54,595 nt of DNA from JBBSMX01 sp038232935 (GTDB lineage: Bacteria; Bacteroidota; Rhodothermia; Rhodothermales; JANQRZ01): the NCBI GenBank assembly GCA_038232935.1, contig JBBSMX010000011.1, positions 1 through 54,595 on the forward strand, written 5' to 3'. Shown here one piece after another: positions 26,184 to 34,414 of the stretch; position 1 is the stretch's first letter; every line of letters begins with the position of its first letter. Both the position numbers and the translations under genes were made by a program. The notes beneath the pieces were generated by a model, which saw nothing but the letters and a program-made list of their open reading frames with translations, was not told where the DNA came from and did not search any database.

Positions 26184-26297
26184 TGTCATTGCGAGCGCCT
26201 GAAGGGAGCGCGGCAACCCCGCAGGGCTCGGCGAAGCCAATCTCCTCGGGTCTGCCGGACGGGAGATTGCTTCGTCGCTGCGCTCCTCGCAATGACA
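26184..26297. repeat. REP/MITE-like palindromic element, copy 1
   Basis: 114 bp with perfect 12-bp terminal inverted repeats TGTCATTGCGAG (26184-26195) and CTCGCAATGACA (26286-26297), plus an internal CCAATCTCC / GGAGATTGC pair. A second element with the same ends lies at 35914-35999. Elements with this consensus are common in intergenic DNA of many bacteria. No coding capacity. Confidence 0.85.
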
Positions 26298-26308
26298 ACT
26301 AAAGGGAT

Positions 26309-26326
26309 GTCTACGGGCTGGACTGA
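26309..26326 (+). repeat. Carbamoyltransferase 3' end, repeat copy 3 (18 nt)
   Basis: The 18-mer GTCTACGGGCTGGACTGA is identical to the last 18 nt of the carbamoyltransferase gene (24427-24444) and 16/18 to copy 2. The stop codon of the convergent SGNH gene (26311-26313) lies inside it. Confidence 0.6.
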
Positions 26327-28305
26327 GGCAGGCTCGACAGCAGGCGGCGGGCGTCAGTGTGGCCCGGTTGGAGGCGGAGCAGCTCGGTGATGGTCCGGCG
26401 GGCGTCGTCGTAGCGGCCGCCCGTGGCGTAGGCCCCGCTGAGGTTGTAGAGCACCTGCGGGTCGGCCGGGTCGATGCGCCGCGCCCGTTCGAGCAGGGCG
26501 ATGGCTTCGTCTCGCTTCCCCTCGCGCAGCCGGAGCGCGCCGAGCATCCCGAGCGCGTACGCCGCCGTCGAGTCGCGGTCGAGGGCGGCCTGGTAATACG
26601 GTTCGGCGTCGGCGGGGCGTCCGGCTTTCATGAGCAGGTTGCCCGCCATGCCGTAGGGCGCGGCGAGGAGCGGGTATTCCTGGATGACGGCGAACTGCGT
26701 CTGCAGCGCGCGCCGGAGGTCGCCCTGCCGGGCGTAGTACGTGCTCAGCCAATCGACTGCTTCGAGCCAACTGATCTCCCCGCGGTAGAGGTCCCAGGCC
26801 GTCGAGTCCACCGCCGTGCGCAGTGTGAGCGTGTCGAGGCCCCGGTTCACCGTCCCGCGCGGCTGGAACGGCCACTCCGAGGTCAGCCGCTTGACGCGCA
26901 GCATCCCGACCGTCGAGTCCACGACCGTGACGAGCCGCTCGCTCCGTGCCTCGGCCTCGGCGACGGGATGGCTCCAGTCGCCAATCATCCGCTGCGCTTG
27001 GAGCGCGTCGTAGAAGGCGTCGGCGATGAGGAAGTAGCCTTCGAGCGTCGGGTGAAGGTGTTCGAGCATGTGCTCCTTCCCTATGATCCCACGCGGCGCC
27101 CGCTGCCGCAGCGCGTCCTGCACCTCGACGACGGTAGCCCCGTGCTCGGCCGCTTCGTCGCGGATAATCTGGTTGAACGCTTCCGGCGCGCGAAAGCGCA
27201 GCCCGTCGCGGTCGCGGGCGGCGATGTACGCCGTGCGCGCCTCGTCCTCTTGCCCGGCCGCTTCCTCCGCCCGGCCGAGGCCGAAGTACGCATTCGCCGC
27301 GAGTGAGTCGAGGGCGACGGCCGACGCGAACGCTCGCTCGGCTGTGGGCAGGTCGCCCCGCGCCAGAGCTTCTGTGCCGGCCCGCATTTGCTGCGTCCAC
27401 GGCACCTCGTCCGTGCCGTCGGCGTGGACGTTGATGAAGGGTGGCCGGTCCCGCTCGTTCGAGGCGAGGGTGCCGATGAGGACGGGAATGCCGGCGGCCT
27501 CGTACTTCGCTAGCAGGTCGGCGAGATTGCCCCGGAATTGCTTCATCCCGAGCCGGTAGACCGGCGATTCGTACGGGATCGTCTGGTCCCCGACCATTCG
27601 CGCCATGAGGGTTTCCGACGGCGCATCGCCCTCGCCGCGCCCGGCGAACAGGCCAGCGATGCGCGCCAGCCCGCTCCGCAGGAGTTGCACCGTCCGAAAG
27701 CGGCGGAGCGCGAGGGTCGCGTTCACCACGCCCCGGAACTGCCCGAGCGACTCCGCCGAGCCGACGCCGAGCGCGCCGTAATACTCGTTGTGCCCGGCGT
27801 AGATCAGCACGGCGTCCGGCCGCTGCGCGATGATCTCGTCAGCGATGTCGAGCAGGGTGTACGAGTTCACGGCCGCCATCGCCGTGTTCACGACCTCGAT
27901 GTCGCGCTCGGGGAACGTCTGCTGGAGCCGCTGCTGGAGCATCCGCGAGAACGCGCCCCCGTGGTAGAACGGGTAGCCCGCCGCCGACGAGCCGCCCTGC
28001 ACGACGATCCGAAACACCCGGTCCGTCTTCTCCGCCCGGAAGAAATCGCCGATGCTGTTCGGGACGCTGGCCTGCTGTGCGAAGTAGCGCCGGGCGACCT
28101 CGCGGTTCTGGATGAGGTAGCCCGGGTGCCCCTCGACGGGGACGAAGAGGGGGTAGTCGTCGCCGTAGCCGCCGAGGCGGAGCCCGCCTTCGAGGAGGAC
28201 GAAGAACAGGACGGGAATGAGCAGCATCAGGCCGGTAAAGACCAGCCGCCGTCCCGCTGGAGGCGGCGTTTGCGAAGCGACGTCGGAGGGGGCGGTCCTG
28301 CTCAT
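26311..28305 (-). CDS. Membrane-anchored SGNH hydrolase-like protein with TPR repeats
   Basis: 664 residues. One N-terminal transmembrane anchor (LVFTGLMLLIPVLFFVLLEG). The SGNH fold is shown by block I VVQGGSSAAG (Ser), a block III-like GHNEYYG, and a C-terminal EHLHPTLEGY His element. TPR-type helices occur both inside the domain (NAYFGLGRAEEAAGQEDEAR) and in the last 150 residues (YNLSGAYATGGRYDDARRTI). SGNH enzymes esterify or de-esterify glycans; similar proteins accompany DUF5989/SxtJ/carbamoyltransferase genes, so it may act on the same carbamoylated glycan. It is convergent with the carbamoyltransferase. Two LacI-type sites lie 86-127 bp upstream. Confidence 0.85.
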   Translation of the reverse strand: MSRTAPSDVASQTPPPAGRRLVFTGLMLLIPVLFFVLLEGGLRLGGYGDDYPLFVPVEGHPGYLIQNREVARRYFAQQASVPNSIGDFFRAEKTDRVFRIVVQGGSSAAGYPFYHGGAFSRMLQQRLQQTFPERDIEVVNTAMAAVNSYTLLDIADEIIAQRPDAVLIYAGHNEYYGALGVGSAESLGQFRGVVNATLALRRFRTVQLLRSGLARIAGLFAGRGEGDAPSETLMARMVGDQTIPYESPVYRLGMKQFRGNLADLLAKYEAAGIPVLIGTLASNERDRPPFINVHADGTDEVPWTQQMRAGTEALARGDLPTAERAFASAVALDSLAANAYFGLGRAEEAAGQEDEARTAYIAARDRDGLRFRAPEAFNQIIRDEAAEHGATVVEVQDALRQRAPRGIIGKEHMLEHLHPTLEGYFLIADAFYDALQAQRMIGDWSHPVAEAEARSERLVTVVDSTVGMLRVKRLTSEWPFQPRGTVNRGLDTLTLRTAVDSTAWDLYRGEISWLEAVDWLSTYYARQGDLRRALQTQFAVIQEYPLLAAPYGMAGNLLMKAGRPADAEPYYQAALDRDSTAAYALGMLGALRLREGKRDEAIALLERARRIDPADPQVLYNLSGAYATGGRYDDARRTITELLRLQPGHTDARRLLSSLPQSSP

Positions 28306-28390
28306 TCCATTACGGGGCGGGATGACGAAAATCGGCCCAATCTACGCCCTACGCCCGCCGGTGCCGCGGATCGCCCGACCGGGAGACGAT

Positions 28391-28432
28391 GGAAGCGCTT
28401 TGATGTGAAATCGTTGTAACGGAAGCGCTTTT
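28391..28432. promoter_or_regulatory. Pair of LacI-type half-palindromes 30 bp apart
   Basis: GGAAGCGCTTTG at 28391-28402 and GGAAGCGCTTTT at 28421-28432 are near-identical direct repeats, exactly 30 bp start to start, about three helical turns. Both carry the AAGCGCTT core of the operators at 21854 and 21931. They lie upstream of the minus-strand SGNH gene. The rest of the 28306-28617 gap shows no gene. Confidence 0.55.
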
Positions 28433-28617
28433 GAAGCAGACGCCCCGAATCATTCCAGCGTGCGCTGGCTTCCAGCGGCTCTCCCTCACCGCAGAGAGCT
28501 ATGCGTATCCCCTTTATCCGCAGGATCCCCCGGTGGTTCAGCCTCGCTCCGCTCCCCACCGTCGTCAGCCTGTTCACGCCTCCGCCGAGGCCGTGGGATG
28601 ACGCGGTGGACCTGCAC

Positions 28618-28650
28618 TAAAAAAGCCCCGGCACATCAGTGCCGAGGCTT
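28618..28650 (-). terminator. Rho-independent terminator after tRNA-Gln
   Basis: On the minus strand a 12-bp stem (AAGCCTCGGCAC with GTGCCGGGGCTT, one G-T pair) with a TGAT loop is followed by a run of T residues. It begins 4 nt past the tRNA 3' end. Confidence 0.88.
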
Positions 28651-28653
28651 GGG

Positions 28654-28726
28654 CTGCCCGGGAAGGACTCGAACCTTCAACCCCCAGATCCAGAAACTGG
28701 TGCTCTGCCAATTGAGCTACCGGGCA
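28654..28726 (-). tRNA. tRNA-Gln (anticodon CTG)
   Basis: 73 nt including a G discriminator. The acceptor stem TGCCCGG pairs perfectly with CCGGGCA. The D arm is GCTC/GAGC and the T arm GAAGG TTCGAGT CCTTC. The anticodon stem is CCAGT/TCTGG with a T-T apposition at the loop-closing position, and the loop TTCTGGA puts CTG at 28691-28693. No CCA is encoded. A strong terminator follows. Confidence 0.9.
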
Positions 28727-28794
28727 AGAGGCCACGCCACGCACTGCGCAGCGTGTATCGAAACTACGGAAGGCGGGGACGCAGCCCAAACGGC

Positions 28795-29613
28795 TCAGCC
28801 CATTTTTGCCGTTTCTTCCACGCCGTTTTGCGGGGTCTCCGGCGCGGGGTCGGCTGGCCGTTCGAGAGCGTCGACGGACTCGGGGCTCGCGCCGCGCCAC
28901 GCGGCGATCTGCGCGATGATGACGTTCCGGACGTGGTCGCGGAGGGCGTCCGCATCGTCTGGGCCGAGGCCGGCGGTGGGGACGGGCGGAAGGACGCAGA
29001 GCCGGGCTTCGATGGCGTTGCCGAACCGCCAGCCGTGCTTGGGGAGCGCGTCGCGCGTGCCGTCCACGGCGAGCGGGAGGATCGGCACGCCGGCGTCGAT
29101 GGCGAGGCGGAACGCGCCGGACTGGAACGGGCGGACGCGGCCGTCGCGCGAGCGCGTGCCCTCGGGGAAGAACATCACCGAACAGCGGTCACGGAGGGTG
29201 CGCCTCGCTGCGATGAGGACGTGGGCGCGGCTCTTGGGGTCGCGGCGGTCCACGGCGATGTCGCCCGCCAGCCGCATCAACCAGCCGACGACGGGGACCT
29301 CGAACAGCTCGGCCTTCGCCACCCACTTCATCTCCCACGGCAGCCGGCTGATCACCGGGATGTCGGCGTTCGACTGGTGGTTCGAGATGACGACGTAGGG
29401 GAGACGCGGGTCGGCCGGGAAGTCGCCTTCGATCTGGATATGCCAGAGCGGGTTGACCCGCGTCATCAGGTTGCCGAGGAAGCGGAAGACGCGGCCGGTC
29501 GTGTAGCGGGCCGGGTCGCGGTCGAAGAGGCGGACGACAGCGAGCAGCGGGAGCCAGAGGAGGAGGAGCGTAGCCTCTGCGGCCCAGATCAGCGCGGATT
29601 GAATCGTCTTCAT
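28795..29613 (-). CDS. plsC: 1-acyl-sn-glycerol-3-phosphate acyltransferase (PlsC)
   Basis: 272 residues from the ATG at 29613; 26 upstream codons in frame lack any hydrophobic start and overlap the divergent gene. One N-terminal membrane segment (SALIWAAEATLLLLWLPLLA) is followed by the acyltransferase motifs: block I SNHQSNAD (the HX4D pair), block II-like VDRRDPKSR, block III FFPEGTRSRDG and block IV VPILPLAVDGTRDALPK. It acylates lysophosphatidic acid in the inner membrane. A proline- and glutamate-rich tail follows the catalytic domain. It is divergent from the next gene by 50 bp and convergent with no partner. Confidence 0.92.
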   Translation of the reverse strand: MKTIQSALIWAAEATLLLLWLPLLAVVRLFDRDPARYTTGRVFRFLGNLMTRVNPLWHIQIEGDFPADPRLPYVVISNHQSNADIPVISRLPWEMKWVAKAELFEVPVVGWLMRLAGDIAVDRRDPKSRAHVLIAARRTLRDRCSVMFFPEGTRSRDGRVRPFQSGAFRLAIDAGVPILPLAVDGTRDALPKHGWRFGNAIEARLCVLPPVPTAGLGPDDADALRDHVRNVIIAQIAAWRGASPESVDALERPADPAPETPQNGVEETAKMG

Positions 29614-29663
29614 GCAGAGAGGCGGAAGGGCAGTGGGGAAGATACGTCTGGAACCCGGCGGAG

Positions 29664-30365
29664 GTGCCGCGCTACATTCCCCCTCTGCCACCTCCGCCCG
29701 CGCCCTTGGACATCGTCAAATATTTCCACGAAGAGCCGGTCCACCTCGAAGCCCTCTCGGCGGAGGCGGACCCGGACCCCCGCCGCCGCGACGCTCCGGA
29801 GCAGGGGCTGGACGCCCTCCTGCGCCCGACGCTCTACTACCGGGGCTACCTCGCCGGAACGGACCTCGCCGCCGACCGCGTCGGGCTCACCGCCATCGCG
29901 CACCCGGAGGCCTTCGTCGTGCCCCTCCTCGATGTGTTCGGCGGGCAGACGTGGACGCGCGCCGACCAGACAGGAAAGGTGGCGGTGGTGCAGGAAGGAG
30001 AAGTTGCGTCGGTGCTTCGCAACCCGGTCGGCACCGCCGCGCTCGTCGCCGCAGTCGGGCCTGCCGATGCCGACGCGCTCGCGGTCGTCGCGGGCGTCGA
30101 GCGGCGCTACGGCATCCCGGCGCTCCGCCTCCTCCTCGATTCGTCCGCCGTTGTGCTCTTTCCCGAACCCGCGCACGGTGGCTGGGACTGGAGCCTCTTC
30201 GCTCCGACGCCGATGAAAGACCAGCTCGTCGAAGCGTTCCTGCGGCACTCGGTCTTCAACGTGCGGCGGTTCATTCTCCCGTACCGCGAAGCCCGCTCCG
30301 AGCACAAATTCTACTTCGAGCGCTGGCAACTCGACGCACTCCCTGCCCACATCGAGGAACTTTGA
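29664..30365 (+). CDS. Unrecognised soluble protein
   Basis: 233 residues from a GTG start (a TTG at 29709 is an alternative). It begins with a proline-rich stretch, and the frame has strong genome-like codon bias throughout, so it is probably real. No signal peptide or membrane segment is visible. Notable segments: FFHEEP-like KYFHEEPVHLEAL, ALRLLLDSSAVVLFPEPAHG, WDWSLFAPTPMKDQLVEAFL and SVFNVRRFILPYREARSEHK. I cannot assign a family. It is divergent from plsC and is followed after 57 nt by the Fic gene, with a compositional break between them. Confidence 0.7.
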   Translation: MPRYIPPLPPPPAPLDIVKYFHEEPVHLEALSAEADPDPRRRDAPEQGLDALLRPTLYYRGYLAGTDLAADRVGLTAIAHPEAFVVPLLDVFGGQTWTRADQTGKVAVVQEGEVASVLRNPVGTAALVAAVGPADADALAVVAGVERRYGIPALRLLLDSSAVVLFPEPAHGGWDWSLFAPTPMKDQLVEAFLRHSVFNVRRFILPYREARSEHKFYFERWQLDALPAHIEEL

Positions 30366-30378
30366 ACTCTGCGCGTAA

Positions 30379-30414
30379 CTATCAATCGGTATGCAATCGA
30401 TAGAAAATTGATAG
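30379..30414. promoter_or_regulatory. Operator-like inverted repeat upstream of the Fic gene
   Basis: CTATCAAT at 30379-30386 and ATTGATAG at 30407-30414 are perfect inverse arms 20 nt apart, with a further CGATAG between them. The sequence is AT-rich in a GC-rich setting and abuts the Fic start. The Fic protein itself ends in a winged-helix-like domain that could bind here. Confidence 0.55.
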
Positions 30415-30422
30415 CTCGCGTT

Positions 30423-31745
30423 GTGAAGATCCCTGAGAAGCCCCCAGCCGATGATCTCGAACCGCTGATTGGTGCTACAGGCCGCGCCGAGTTTTGGCAG
30501 GAATATGCACGAGGTCCTGCACCTGACGGACGGTATAGGCACTGGGACACGCTGCGCCGGATGGCACCCCCCAGTGGGTTGACGCCGGAAGCGGTGTGGG
30601 CCATACGGAAGACAACGCGCCGCATCCTTTACCGGGCCCTCCCTGCCTTGCTGGACCACGACGATCGCCCCTTTCGGTATGCGCTGGTAGACCCCCTGCT
30701 GGAGCGGCTTCACCGAGTGGACCGCGACGCGGCGGGGCACATCGCCCTCCCAGAGCAAGCGACGAATCCCGAAACGCGTGACCGCTACGTCGTGCGCTCC
30801 TTGATCGAGGAGGCGATCACGTCGAGTCAACTGGAGGGGGCAGCAACTACGCGGCAGGTTGCAAAGGAGATGATTCGCAGTGGACGGGCACCCCACGACC
30901 GCTCGGAGCAGATGATTCTAAACAATTATCGCGCGATGCAACACATCCGCGAGTGCCTGGATGATCCCTTGACGCCAGTGATGGTAACGGACCTCCACGC
31001 GATCGTAACGGAGCACACCCTCGACGCGGGCGGCGGGACATTCCGTGATCCCGGAGACGGAATAGGGGTCTACGATGACCAGAACCAGCTCTTGCACCGT
31101 CCTCCCTCAGCGGACCAGATTCCGGACCGGCTGGACCGGATGTGTAGGTTCGTTAACGAGGCAGAGACGGGCGTCTTCCTGCACCCTGTGGTCAAAGCCG
31201 TCATCTTGCATTTCTGGCTCGCTTACGATCATCCCTTCAAAGACGGAAATGGCCGGACGGCGCGGGCACTGTTTTACTGGCTGATGCTGAAAGAGGGCTT
31301 TTGGCTGGCAGAGTACATCTCAATCTCCCGCATCCTCAGGAAAGCACCCGCCCGCTACGCAAAATCGTTCCTTTACACGGAGACGGACGACAACGATCTG
31401 ACCTATTTCATCCTCGCTCAGCTTCGGGTGATTGAGCAAGCCATCGCCGATCTCAGGATCTATTTGGAGCGGAAGGTGCTTGAGGTCGCCGAGACGAAAG
31501 CCATCTTGAAGCCCTCGACGGGTCTGAACCACCGTCAGATCGCGCTTCTCGGACACGCGACGCGGCATCCGGGCATGGCGTATACGTTTGCTTCTCACGG
31601 AACGAGCCATGACATCGCTTATGCTACGGCCCGCGCCGACCTGCTCAATCTCGCCGAGCGGAATCTGCTCGATCAGCAGAAGCGCGGGAAGAAGTTCGTG
31701 TTCATCGCGCCCGCTGACCTCTCCGACCGACTCCGCGCCCTCTGA
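30423..31745 (+). CDS. Fic-domain AMP-transferase with C-terminal winged helix
   Basis: 440 residues from the GTG at 30423; a TTG at 30408 gives 445 but lies inside the inverted repeat. Order: Fic_N-like region (FRYALVDPLLERLHRVDRDA), the inhibitory-helix motif SSQLEG (about 134-139), the catalytic HPFKDGNGR (about 270-278), and a C-terminal winged-helix-like region beginning LNHRQIALLGHATRHPG. The intact HPFx(D/E)GNGR predicts AMP transfer to a protein hydroxyl, restrained intramolecularly by the inhibitory helix (class II). G+C is visibly lower than in ribD next door, suggesting transfer. Its TGA overlaps the ribD ATG (ATGA). The target is unknown. Confidence 0.9.
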   Translation: MKIPEKPPADDLEPLIGATGRAEFWQEYARGPAPDGRYRHWDTLRRMAPPSGLTPEAVWAIRKTTRRILYRALPALLDHDDRPFRYALVDPLLERLHRVDRDAAGHIALPEQATNPETRDRYVVRSLIEEAITSSQLEGAATTRQVAKEMIRSGRAPHDRSEQMILNNYRAMQHIRECLDDPLTPVMVTDLHAIVTEHTLDAGGGTFRDPGDGIGVYDDQNQLLHRPPSADQIPDRLDRMCRFVNEAETGVFLHPVVKAVILHFWLAYDHPFKDGNGRTARALFYWLMLKEGFWLAEYISISRILRKAPARYAKSFLYTETDDNDLTYFILAQLRVIEQAIADLRIYLERKVLEVAETKAILKPSTGLNHRQIALLGHATRHPGMAYTFASHGTSHDIAYATARADLLNLAERNLLDQQKRGKKFVFIAPADLSDRLRAL

Positions 31746-32866
31746 TGACTGGTTCCGAGCGCTGGATGCAGCATGCCCTCGCGCTCGCGGTGCGGGGCGC
31801 GGGTGCTGTGAGCCCGAACCCGCTCGTCGGGTGCGTGATCGTCGGGCCGGACGGGGCGGTGCTCGGCGAAGGGTGGCATGGCGCTTACGGCGGGCCGCAC
31901 GCCGAGGTGTGGGCCGTAAGGGATGCCGAGCGGGAGCACGGAGCGGAGAGCCTGCGCGACGGCACGCTCTACGTGAACCTCGAACCGTGCAGCCACTGGG
32001 GGAAGACGCCGCCGTGCGCCGATCTGATTCTGGAGAAGGGGATTCCCCGCGTCGTCGTGGGGATGCGGGACCCGTTTCCGGCCGTGGCCGGGCGTGGCAT
32101 CGAGCGTCTGCGTGAGCACGGCGTGGACGTGACGGTAGGCGTGCTCGAACATGCGTGCAAGCGGCTCAACGAAGCCTTCGTCCACCACGTCACGACGGGC
32201 CGGCCGCTCGTCACGCTCAAGATCGCCCAATCGCTCGACGGGTCCGTGGCGACGCGGACCGGCGACAGCCGCTGGGTGTCCGGTGAGGCGGCGCGAACCC
32301 TCGTCCACCGCTGGCGCGCTGCGCTCGACGGCGTACTCGTCGGCCGGGGCACGGCGGAGTCGGACGATCCCGCCCTCACCGTGCGGCAGGTCGAGGGGCG
32401 GCAGCCGGTCCGCGTCGTGCTGGACCGCGAGGGCACGCTGCCGCCGGGGCTCCAACTTTTCACGGACGACCACGCGGCGCAGACCGTCGCGGTCGTCGGA
32501 GATGGACGGACGCCGGCGTATGCGGCAGCACTCGGCAAGCGCGGCGGCCTCGTCCTGCCGATCCCCGAGTGCGACGGGTACCTCGACCTCGCGGCGCTGC
32601 TCGACGCGCTCGGGCGCGGCGTCGGCCTGCACCGGCCGATGCAATCGCTCCTCGTCGAGGCCGGGCCGGGGCTGGCGACGGCGCTGCTGCGAGCGGACCT
32701 CGCCGACCGACTCGCGCTCTTCATCGCGCCGAAGCTCGTCGGCGGGCTCGTGGCCGTCGGGGACCTCGGGGTGGAACGGATGGCGGGGGCGTTGACGTTT
32801 GTAGCATCGGGGTGGGAGCCGGTGGGCGACGACCTGTTGTTCGTGGGCTACCGGCGGGCCGTGTGA
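31745..32866 (+). CDS. ribD: Bifunctional riboflavin deaminase/reductase RibD
   Basis: 373 residues, standard for the fused enzyme. The N-terminal cytidine-deaminase-like zinc domain has HAE (52-54) and PCSHWGKTPPC (C82, C91). The C-terminal reductase domain has LKIAQSLDGSVATRTGDSRW and GRGTAESDDPALTVR. It catalyses the second and third steps of riboflavin synthesis. The ATG overlaps the Fic stop by four bases; ribE follows after 70 nt. No FMN riboswitch is visible upstream, so control is likely constitutive or comes from the upstream promoter. Confidence 0.96.
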   Translation: MTGSERWMQHALALAVRGAGAVSPNPLVGCVIVGPDGAVLGEGWHGAYGGPHAEVWAVRDAEREHGAESLRDGTLYVNLEPCSHWGKTPPCADLILEKGIPRVVVGMRDPFPAVAGRGIERLREHGVDVTVGVLEHACKRLNEAFVHHVTTGRPLVTLKIAQSLDGSVATRTGDSRWVSGEAARTLVHRWRAALDGVLVGRGTAESDDPALTVRQVEGRQPVRVVLDREGTLPPGLQLFTDDHAAQTVAVVGDGRTPAYAAALGKRGGLVLPIPECDGYLDLAALLDALGRGVGLHRPMQSLLVEAGPGLATALLRADLADRLALFIAPKLVGGLVAVGDLGVERMAGALTFVASGWEPVGDDLLFVGYRRAV

Positions 32867-32936
32867 CGAAGGGCCCGCGTTACCCTACCATTAGCAAAGC
32901 GTTACCCCAGCGTTAGTATCCACACGGTTATCCACG

Positions 32937-33578
32937 ATGTTCACAGGTATTATTGAAGAGGTCGGCCGCGTCGCGGCAGTAGAGGAACTCGAAGGCGGGC
33001 GGCGGCTGACGCTCGCGGCCTCGTTCGCGCCCGAACTGCGGATCGACCAGAGCGTCGCCGTCAACGGAGCCTGCCAGACCGTCGTCGCCACAGCGGAGGA
33101 CACGTTCAGCGTCGTCGCGGTGGAGGAGACGCTCGCGAAGACGAACTTCGGCGCGTTGCGTGTGGAGGACCGCGTCAACCTCGAACGGGCGATGCGGCCG
33201 GACGGCCGGCTCGACGGCCACTTCGTGCAGGGCCACGTCGACGCCACGGGCGAGGTCGCCAGCGTCGAGGCGCTCGCGGACTCGTGGCTCGTCCGCGTTC
33301 ACTTCGCCGAGCGCTTCGCACCGTACCTCATCCCCGTCGGCTCCATCACGCTCGACGGCATCTCGCTGACGGTCGCCCGCCTCGGCGACGAGGGCCAGAA
33401 GCCCGTCCTTACCGTCGCCATCATCCCCCACACGTGGGCGCACACGACGGTCTCGGACTGGCAGCCCGGCCGGGCCGTGAACCTCGAGTTCGACCTGATC
33501 GGGAAGTACGTCGTGCGGGCGCTCGGGCAGGGCATCGGGAACGGTGCCGAGCGGGAGCGCCGGTTCCTCTCGGGGTAA
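32937..33578 (+). CDS. ribE: Riboflavin synthase alpha subunit
   Basis: 213 residues in two tandem lumazine-binding repeats. It begins with the diagnostic MFTGIIEEVGRV, has LRIDQSVAVNGACQTVV, and the repeat junction GRLDGHFVQGHVDATGEV; the second repeat contains IPVGSITLDGISLTVARL. It dismutates two 6,7-dimethyl-8-ribityllumazine molecules to riboflavin. It follows ribD after a 70-nt spacer carrying three GCGTTA words of unknown meaning. Confidence 0.96.
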   Translation: MFTGIIEEVGRVAAVEELEGGRRLTLAASFAPELRIDQSVAVNGACQTVVATAEDTFSVVAVEETLAKTNFGALRVEDRVNLERAMRPDGRLDGHFVQGHVDATGEVASVEALADSWLVRVHFAERFAPYLIPVGSITLDGISLTVARLGDEGQKPVLTVAIIPHTWAHTTVSDWQPGRAVNLEFDLIGKYVVRALGQGIGNGAERERRFLSG

Positions 33579-33606
33579 CTCTTCTCTTCTATTCTCCCTT
33601 CTCGTC

Positions 33607-34251
33607 ATGACTCGCCTCTCGCTCTTCGCCCTCATTCTGGCGCTCCTCCCCGCGTTCTCCGCGTGTGGTTCGGACGAGCCGGAACCCATCGTGATGCTGC
33701 CGGAAGGCGGCGCAGGCTTCTCTGACGACGACCGCCTAGCGGCCGACGCCGCGCTCGACACGGCCCGCAATGTCGCCGCCGACTCGGCGCTCTCCCATTC
33801 GGAACCCGACACGGCCGTGCCGGAGCGGGACTGGCCCGCGCCCGGCGCGCTCGCCTACGCCACCTACGTCAACGACCGCTACGGCTACCTCCTCGACTAT
33901 CCGGACAACCTGTTCCAGCGGGACGAGGCGCTCGGCCAGGAGCACGGCGACTCGTTCGCGACGGCGGACGGGAGCGCGCGGCTGCTCGTCTACGCCTCCG
34001 AGTTCGGCGGGGCAGAGGGGCTGCGCAGCCAGTACGAGAGCGAGCTGGCGCGCGACGATCAGACCGTGACCTACCGAGTCCTCAAGCCGAACTGGTTCGT
34101 CGTCTCCGGCTACGAGGGGCCGTACGTCTTTTACCGCCGCACCTTCCGCAGCGGCGACGGCCTGCGCACGTTCCGCATCCGCCACCTCGCCAAGGACAAG
34201 GACTACTTCAAGCCGATCACCGAGCGGCTGTCGTTCTCGTTCGAGGGATAG
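33607..34251 (+). CDS. Hypothetical lipoprotein
   Basis: 214 residues from the ATG at 33607. The signal peptide ends in a lipobox (PAFSAC, Cys20). A low-complexity Asp/Ala linker (~25-75) is followed by a compact domain with RYGYLLDYPDNLFQRDEALG, GSARLLVYASEF and YFKPITERLSFSFEG, resembling the PsbP/DcrB-like folds seen in many exported proteins, although I cannot assign it firmly. It follows ribE by 28 nt and may be co-transcribed. The following 163 bases to miaB (34252-34414) show no gene. Confidence 0.8.
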   Translation: MTRLSLFALILALLPAFSACGSDEPEPIVMLPEGGAGFSDDDRLAADAALDTARNVAADSALSHSEPDTAVPERDWPAPGALAYATYVNDRYGYLLDYPDNLFQRDEALGQEHGDSFATADGSARLLVYASEFGGAEGLRSQYESELARDDQTVTYRVLKPNWFVVSGYEGPYVFYRRTFRSGDGLRTFRIRHLAKDKDYFKPITERLSFSFEG

Positions 34252-34414
34252 GCGCGCGCAAGCGCCATGAGGAGCAGAGGCTGGCTAGACCGCAGACGAC
34301 AGGCTGCCATTCAGCCGTTCGACCCGCCGTCCGTGGTCGGCCGTTCGCGGTTAAAAAGCAGTCAAATGGGGGGACGGCTCTGCAGCGCGGGCCGACGGCA
34401 GTAGATTGCCGGCC

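Noticed and set aside
26115..26390. Small plus-strand frame crossing the REP-like element
   Set aside because: Its sequence is the palindromic element translated, with no conserved domain or credible start.
28654..28726. Reading the tRNA as Glu (TTC anticodon)
   Set aside because: Shifting the loop to place TTC at 34-36 breaks the anticodon stem; the CTG register leaves four good pairs and a standard 7-nt loop.
32867..32936. Possible FMN riboswitch ahead of ribE, and DnaA-box-like TTATCCACG
   Set aside because: None of the conserved FMN riboswitch helices can be read in 70 nt. A single imperfect DnaA box without a cluster is not evidence of an origin; three GCGTTA words remain unexplained.
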